From Candidatus Cloacimonadota bacterium (GTDB lineage Bacteria; Muiribacteriota; UBA6191): a stretch of DNA of 64,000 nt. Location of the stretch: contig NVVD01000008.1 of assembly GCA_002402105.1 (NCBI GenBank), positions 50,773-114,772 of the forward strand. Reading direction: 5' to 3'. The notes beneath the pieces were generated by a model. The model searched no databases. It was given only the letters and a program-made list of their open reading frames with translations, and was not told where the DNA came from. Shown here in pieces: positions 58,844 to 64,000 of the stretch (positions are counted from its first letter, which is position 1; each line of letters starts with the position of its first letter). The position numbers and the translations under genes are program-made.

Positions 58844-61237
58844 ATGGCATTAGGTGCATTTCTAGGATTAGACATAGGTAGAAAAGGTATATTTGCTGCA
58901 CAAAAGGCTTTAAATGTTGTGGGTAATAATATTTCAAATGCTCAAACAGAAGGTTATACAAGACAAAGAGTTGTTTTAAAGGCTAGTAAATCATTAAATG
59001 ATACAAATGGCGGACAGATTGGTACTGGTGTTCAAGTTGAAGAGATTGAAAGAATTAGAGATAGTTTCTTAGATGTACAAATTAGAGATCAGCTTTCATT
59101 TAAGGGGGAAATTGAGGCTTTATCTCAAGGTTTAACTCAATTGCAAGCTGTATTAAATGAGCCTAGTGATACAAATATTAGAAACTCAATAGATGTCTTT
59201 TTTGCGTCATTAGAAGATGTAAATAACCAACCAGAGAATAGTTCTATTCGAGTAACTACAATAGAACGTGCAAAATCATTATCTACTTTAATTAATGTTA
59301 CGGCAAAACGATTATCAACAGAACTAGAGTCAACCAATCAAGCAATAACAAGAAATGTAGAAAAAGTAAACTCTATTGGAAAATCCTTATCAACGATGAA
59401 TTTGGATATAGCTAAGATTCAAAATGTTGGTCAAAATCCAAATGATATATTAGATCAAAGAGATTTATTGTTAGATCAGCTTTCTGAATTAGTAAATGTA
59501 GATATAACAAAAGATAAAAATGGAGTCTTAACAGCTAGGGTGGGGTCTCACTTACTAGTTCAAGGAGCAAAATTTAATAGTTTAAAGCTAATAGCTGACC
59601 CAAGAAATGCGGGTAAACTGACAATATCAAGCACATCTAGTATTCGTCCAAACTCATCAAGTTTGAAAGTGGCAAGTGCTGAAGTTGGAGCTCATGCCAG
59701 AAACCAACAATTTACCCTAACTGTTTTTGAAACTGCAACTGATCATAGACTTCAATCAGAGGCTTTTTTAGATATAAAACAAACAATGACTGATACAAGT
59801 ACATTGGCATCTATTGGAGTGACTACAGGTAGTGTATTTTTGAATGGAAGCCAGATTTTTTTTAACAATGATATTACAGTAAATGATTTAGTTGAAAAAA
59901 TCAATTCAGCTGGTACTGGGACACAAGCTTTCTTTGAAAGAGGAAGATTACAATTAAAAGCTGTAAAATCAGGAACAGCAAATCAAATGGTATTATCTGA
60001 GGGTACATCAAATTTATTAAATGTTTTTCGTTTTAGTGATAAAAAAGAAATTGATGGATTAGGGCAAGTAGTTTTTGATGGAGAGGTAAGAGATGCTAAA
60101 TATGCTTATAATAAACAAACCTTTAATTCTTCTTCAAATTATATAGAGGATATAGTAGAGGGGATAGATGTTACTCTTAAAGGAGTTGGATCAACAACAA
60201 TTTTAGCTAATTCTAATATCCGAAGTGGAAAAATTCAGGGATTGATGGTTTATCAAGATCAGTTTGTTCAGGGTGAATTAGATTCTTTAGATAAGATGTC
60301 CTATGCTTTAATTAAAGAGTTTAATAAAATTCATTATGATGGTTTTGGTAGTGATGGACAAAGTCAAAGACTTTTCTTTCAAGATTTTAACTCGTCTCAT
60401 TTAACAAGAGTAGAAATTGGTGCATCACGAAATATAGCTGTTAGTGACACAGTTGCAAATAATGTTAAAGCAATTGCTGCTGCTTCTGGAATTTTTGAAA
60501 AAAATGGAGATAGGATACCTATTTCTAGTGGTATTGGTGATGGTACAAATGCTTTGAGATTAGCACAATTAAAGTTTGCTAAAATTGTAGAAAATACTGA
60601 ATATGGCTTATCTACTAGACTTTCAGTTTTAAATGCTGGAAATGGGGTTGACCTTGGTCGGGAAGAATCTTACTTTGGTATTTCTGATGGAGAAAAAACT
60701 GCTATTGTGAGTTTACAATACTTTGATGAGGATGCCACAATTTTTGATTTACAAAATCAAATGAACGATGCTTTAGAAAAAAATGGAATTGATACAAGAG
60801 TTATTTTGAACGCTCAAGCAGATGGTGGGCTAAAAATAACTTCTACAAATAAAGCTATAACATTTCAAGAAGGGGCAGGAACATTAGGAGATGACTTAAG
60901 AGTGATCTCTTCTGCAGGAGCTTCTGGTAACGGAACTAGAGTTATAGAAACAGTTGGATTAAATTCAAAGTTTAGGGGAGACCCTAAAAGTTTGAGTGAT
61001 TTTTTTGCATCAACTGTAGCAAATATTGGTGTAAAAGCAGAAGAAACGATTCGATTGAGAAACAATACAGAAGTAGTATTTACTCAACTTGAAACAGAGA
61101 GGCAATCTGTAATGGGTGTTTCTATTGATGAAGAATTAACAAATATGATTCAGTTTCAACAAGGCTTTAATGCATCTGCTAGAATTATAAGCATGGTAAA
61201 TGAAATGTTGACCCAAATTGTAAATATAGGGAATTAA
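58844..61237 (+). CDS. flgK: flagellar hook-associated protein 1 (FlgK), enlarged
   Basis: A 797-residue hook-filament junction protein; most FlgK proteins have about 450-650. The N-terminal rod/hook signature is LDIGRKGIFAAQKALNVVGN followed by NISNAQTEGYTRQ, and the C-terminus ends in MIQFQQGFNASARIISMVNE, both typical. The extra length lies in the middle (about 280-700) and includes flagellin-IN-like modules such as DITVNDLVEKINSAGTGTQA and TIFDLQNQMNDALEKNGIDT. I chose the ATG at 58844 (GGGGG before it). The frame extends upstream to 58763, but that stretch is the terminator hairpin. FlgL starts three bases after its stop. Confidence 0.93.
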   Translation: MALGAFLGLDIGRKGIFAAQKALNVVGNNISNAQTEGYTRQRVVLKASKSLNDTNGGQIGTGVQVEEIERIRDSFLDVQIRDQLSFKGEIEALSQGLTQLQAVLNEPSDTNIRNSIDVFFASLEDVNNQPENSSIRVTTIERAKSLSTLINVTAKRLSTELESTNQAITRNVEKVNSIGKSLSTMNLDIAKIQNVGQNPNDILDQRDLLLDQLSELVNVDITKDKNGVLTARVGSHLLVQGAKFNSLKLIADPRNAGKLTISSTSSIRPNSSSLKVASAEVGAHARNQQFTLTVFETATDHRLQSEAFLDIKQTMTDTSTLASIGVTTGSVFLNGSQIFFNNDITVNDLVEKINSAGTGTQAFFERGRLQLKAVKSGTANQMVLSEGTSNLLNVFRFSDKKEIDGLGQVVFDGEVRDAKYAYNKQTFNSSSNYIEDIVEGIDVTLKGVGSTTILANSNIRSGKIQGLMVYQDQFVQGELDSLDKMSYALIKEFNKIHYDGFGSDGQSQRLFFQDFNSSHLTRVEIGASRNIAVSDTVANNVKAIAAASGIFEKNGDRIPISSGIGDGTNALRLAQLKFAKIVENTEYGLSTRLSVLNAGNGVDLGREESYFGISDGEKTAIVSLQYFDEDATIFDLQNQMNDALEKNGIDTRVILNAQADGGLKITSTNKAITFQEGAGTLGDDLRVISSAGASGNGTRVIETVGLNSKFRGDPKSLSDFFASTVANIGVKAEETIRLRNNTEVVFTQLETERQSVMGVSIDEELTNMIQFQQGFNASARIISMVNEMLTQIVNIGN

Positions 61238-61240
61238 ATT

Positions 61241-64000
61241 ATGAGAGTTACTAGTCAAGCATTAGTGAATCAATTTCTTAGTACATTGAACACTACAAAT
61301 TCAAAACTATCTGATATAAATAATAAAATTTCTTCAGGGAAAAGAGTTGATCGTCCCGAAGATGATCCTGTTGCAGCAGCTGGAATTACAAGAGTAAACT
61401 CAAGAATAACAGAAAATAAACAATTTGATGAAAACATTAAACAGTCTTTGTCGGAGCTAAATACAGTTGATAGTACTCTTGGAGATATTAGCTCCATTTT
61501 AATAAGATCAAGAGAGTTAGCTGTACAAGCAGCAAACCAGACATTGTCTTTGACTGAAAGAGATGCTATTGCTGTTGAAGTAAATCAATTACTTGAGTCT
61601 ATGGTTCAAATAGGAAACTCTACAATTGGTGGAGCTTCATTATTTGGAGGGCATGAAACAGAAGGTAAACCATTTGAGGTTATCCGTGGCTCTGGCCTTG
61701 GTGAGGTAAATGATATTGTAACTATTGATGGAGATTTAAGAAGTAATATCAATGTTAATAATATTACTAGAGTGGTTTATAAAGGCGACTCTGAACGAAC
61801 TAAAATTGAAGTTGATCAAGGTTTGGCTGTAAATGATAATATTACTGGTAAAGAGCTTTTTTACTATGGTGATAATGTGCAATCCTCAGGGCCTTTAATG
61901 TCAACAAAATCAATTCCTGTAAATGGTGAAATAGATTTAAAAAATATTATAAATGCAAAAAATATACAAGGAATCTCTCAGGGTTATATTTATGTAAAAA
62001 ATAGTTCTGCTCTTCAATTAAACTCAGATAGTAATCCAGGTGCTATTGATAATAGTACAAGCCTTGCTCAATTAAATAATAGAAGAGGTGTTGGTAGAGA
62101 TAAACAAGGAAATATCGTTGGGTTTGGACATGTACGAATAACAGATTCAGCAGGGTCAACTGCGGTTTTTGATTCAAGTGTTGCTGCAGCAAATGGAGTG
62201 GCTAGCCCGAATGCTGCTGGTTCAAGTATAATGGATGCAGTAGACTTTTTAAATGGTCAGACTTTTGATGCTCTTTTAAATCCCGCAGGCCCAAGGGTTA
62301 GATTTACTCTTGAGGGTGATCGAATAAAGATGACAGATAATGCTAATGGTTCTGGTATACCTTTGGTACAAGATGAATCGGGCTCTGGAGCAATTGGTGC
62401 AAACTTATCGACTTTTGCTCAAGATTTAGGAGTAGCAAGTCAAGTGCAACCTAAAGTTGTAAATGCTGCTAATTATAATAATATTCCAGTGGGTCTTTTA
62501 AATGACTTTGGTGGAGTTAATTTTAATGGGCAATTTACAATTAGTTTTCAGGGGGGCGTTCCTGCAAATGCTATTGTAGATATGTCTGTTGCTGGTTTAA
62601 ATAACTCTTCTACTATGTTCGATGTAGAGACTGCTATAAACAATCAAATTAATGCTGCAGGTATAGCTGGGGGTCCATTTTTTAGTATAAATGCACAGGG
62701 TAAATTTGCTAGAAATGACGCTGCTTTTCCAGCAGGAATTGTTGATATTATTGATCAAGTTGGATCAAGTGTAGCAACTCAAATGGGTATAGATAGCCCA
62801 ACCATTAACCCAGGTTTCCCTAATTTATCACAAAAAAATGAGCTTTTCCCTGGTTTGACATTTGATGCTCGAACAACTCTTGGAGAGTGGAGCGGAGAGC
62901 AAAATATTACAAACCCTCCAATTCCAGTTACAGGTAGAATTCGCCTACAAAACTCAAGAGGACAAGAAGACTTTGTAGATTTATTTGCAGCAGGATTAAC
63001 AGAAAGTTCTACAGTTCAGGATTTGATGAATGCTATCAATGGTTCAAATTCAACAGTAGTAGCAGAACTTTCAACAGACGGATTTGGATTAAAATTTAAA
63101 GATACAGCTAACGGAACTGGAAACTTTTACATAGAAGACTTTGGTGGATCTAATTTAGTTGAAACTTTATCTTTTGGTACTCCAAATGTAGGAGCAAAGG
63201 ATAATTGGAATCCAGCAGGGGGGGTTTTAGTTGATTTAAGAGATATTGGTGACACTATAAATAGCGTTAATGATCTTTTAGAGACAATCAATGAAGCAAC
63301 TAAAGATATTGGGGTAAAAGCTAGTATAGATCCAAATAGTGGGGAAATTGTTTTTATGGATGAGCGTTTTCCTAACTTAAGGGGTCGTCATGGTGTATCG
63401 GTTGAAAACTCAATCGGGCAACTAACTCGTTTAGAGCAGCTAAATGACGGTGGAGGAATCAATAATTATAAAATAAGGATTACTGACTCATCAGCAAATA
63501 CTCAAATTATTGACTTTCAACAAGCAGAAACTATAGAAGATGTTTTAAATGCTATTAATCTTTCTTATGAGCCTATTGATGAAAAAACAAAATTAAAAGA
63601 AGTAGACGCTCTATCGTTTCCATTGAATACGATTAATGTGTCATCTTCTATTGGAAATGTAAATATCAATTTAGGAGTTTTAAACGAAGCTTCAACTATG
63701 CAAGACTTATTAACAACAATGAGAAATGCAGTTGCCTCTATACAAATGGAAGTAGATTTAGTTGTTAATCCAGAGGATAAAACGATCTCTTTTAAATTTA
63801 CTGATAGAGCAGGCGGAGAAAAAAATGGAAGTATTTCTGTTAGAGATGTAGCCCCAGGTTTAACAGGTAAGGATTTAAAAATAAATGCACTTGCTCAAGG
63901 CTCTCCATATGAAGGAAGTCAACTGGTTCATAAAAGAGTAAATGTTACAGCAAAATTAACAGATGATAGAACTGGTATTAAAATTATAGATAATGCTGGT
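61241..64000 (+). CDS. flgL: flagellar hook-associated protein 3 (FlgL), very long, cut by window edge
   Basis: The frame is open from the ATG at 61241 to the last base, giving 920 residues without a stop. The N-terminus is FlgL/flagellin-like: MRVTSQALVNQFLSTLN, then KISSGKRVDRPEDDPVAA, SRELAVQAAN and IGGASLFGGHETEGKPFEV. The rest is a chain of flagellin-IN-like modules with recurring ends such as IKMTDNANGSG, LKFKDTANGTG, ISFKFTDRAGGEKNG and IKIIDNAG, with TVQDLMNAIN and TIEDVLNAIN between. FlgL is usually about 300-500 residues, so this one has a greatly expanded surface-exposed middle. The conserved C-terminal helix lies beyond the window. Confidence 0.92.
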   Translation, partial: MRVTSQALVNQFLSTLNTTNSKLSDINNKISSGKRVDRPEDDPVAAAGITRVNSRITENKQFDENIKQSLSELNTVDSTLGDISSILIRSRELAVQAANQTLSLTERDAIAVEVNQLLESMVQIGNSTIGGASLFGGHETEGKPFEVIRGSGLGEVNDIVTIDGDLRSNINVNNITRVVYKGDSERTKIEVDQGLAVNDNITGKELFYYGDNVQSSGPLMSTKSIPVNGEIDLKNIINAKNIQGISQGYIYVKNSSALQLNSDSNPGAIDNSTSLAQLNNRRGVGRDKQGNIVGFGHVRITDSAGSTAVFDSSVAAANGVASPNAAGSSIMDAVDFLNGQTFDALLNPAGPRVRFTLEGDRIKMTDNANGSGIPLVQDESGSGAIGANLSTFAQDLGVASQVQPKVVNAANYNNIPVGLLNDFGGVNFNGQFTISFQGGVPANAIVDMSVAGLNNSSTMFDVETAINNQINAAGIAGGPFFSINAQGKFARNDAAFPAGIVDIIDQVGSSVATQMGIDSPTINPGFPNLSQKNELFPGLTFDARTTLGEWSGEQNITNPPIPVTGRIRLQNSRGQEDFVDLFAAGLTESSTVQDLMNAINGSNSTVVAELSTDGFGLKFKDTANGTGNFYIEDFGGSNLVETLSFGTPNVGAKDNWNPAGGVLVDLRDIGDTINSVNDLLETINEATKDIGVKASIDPNSGEIVFMDERFPNLRGRHGVSVENSIGQLTRLEQLNDGGGINNYKIRITDSSANTQIIDFQQAETIEDVLNAINLSYEPIDEKTKLKEVDALSFPLNTINVSSSIGNVNINLGVLNEASTMQDLLTTMRNAVASIQMEVDLVVNPEDKTISFKFTDRAGGEKNGSISVRDVAPGLTGKDLKINALAQGSPYEGSQLVHKRVNVTAKLTDDRTGIKIIDNAG

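Overview
The window is AT-rich, densely packed bacterial DNA, with many ATGA-type gene overlaps and some TTG or GTG starts. The organism is a flagellated diderm. It has a lipid A operon (skp, lpxD, an lpxC-fabZ fusion, lpxA), an OmpA-type protein, a very large lipoprotein, and hook-associated proteins with their regulators. The order comFC - yvyF-like - flgM - flgN - flgK - flgL is the one known from Bacillus-type Firmicutes, yet here it sits directly behind a lipid A operon. I cannot name the phylum; an uncultivated low-GC diderm lineage is plausible. No tRNA, rRNA, CRISPR array or insertion sequence was seen.

Layout. 1-6475 (+): envelope genes, comprising an OmpA-domain protein cut by the window edge, a secreted protein of unknown function, a prepilin-like/TPR protein and two CNNM/CorC paralogues. 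6470-8354 (-): a polyprenyl synthase and a secreted unknown. 8669-9472 (+): a secreted unknown behind a near-consensus promoter and ahead of a strong terminator. 9564-14712: a surface-glycan block with two GT2-TPR glycosyltransferases and a dehydrogenase / acetyltransferase / aminotransferase set that resembles the WbpB-WbpD-WbpE route to N-acetylated amino sugars. 14721-18939 (+): an operon running on from the aminotransferase, encoding a TerB-like/TPR protein, an APH(6)-like kinase and a NUDIX-AAC(6')-Ib-like fusion. 19029-22746 (+): a lipase-like hydrolase, a secreted double endonuclease I and a bacterial arginine kinase. 22838-25120 (+): queE, an unusual queD and queC for preQ0/queuosine synthesis. 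25117-29044: a degenerate HD-domain protein, RNase HIII and an M32 carboxypeptidase. 29124-46890 (-): the remnant of a deleted glycosyltransferase gene, then a 5820-residue cadherin-like/NHL/FG-GAP lipoprotein covering more than a quarter of the window. 47069-51686 (-): ubiE/menG, tsaC, prmC, prfA, a purine nucleoside phosphorylase and fur. 51900-56853 (+): a LysM-M23 peptidase and the lipid A operon. 56858-64000 (+): the comFC-flagellar block, ending inside a very long flgL.

The points most worth following are the arginine kinase, the queD whose catalytic residues are split between two modules, the amino-sugar operon carrying aminoglycoside-modifying folds, the giant lipoprotein with the gene remnant behind it, and the oversized FlgK and FlgL.
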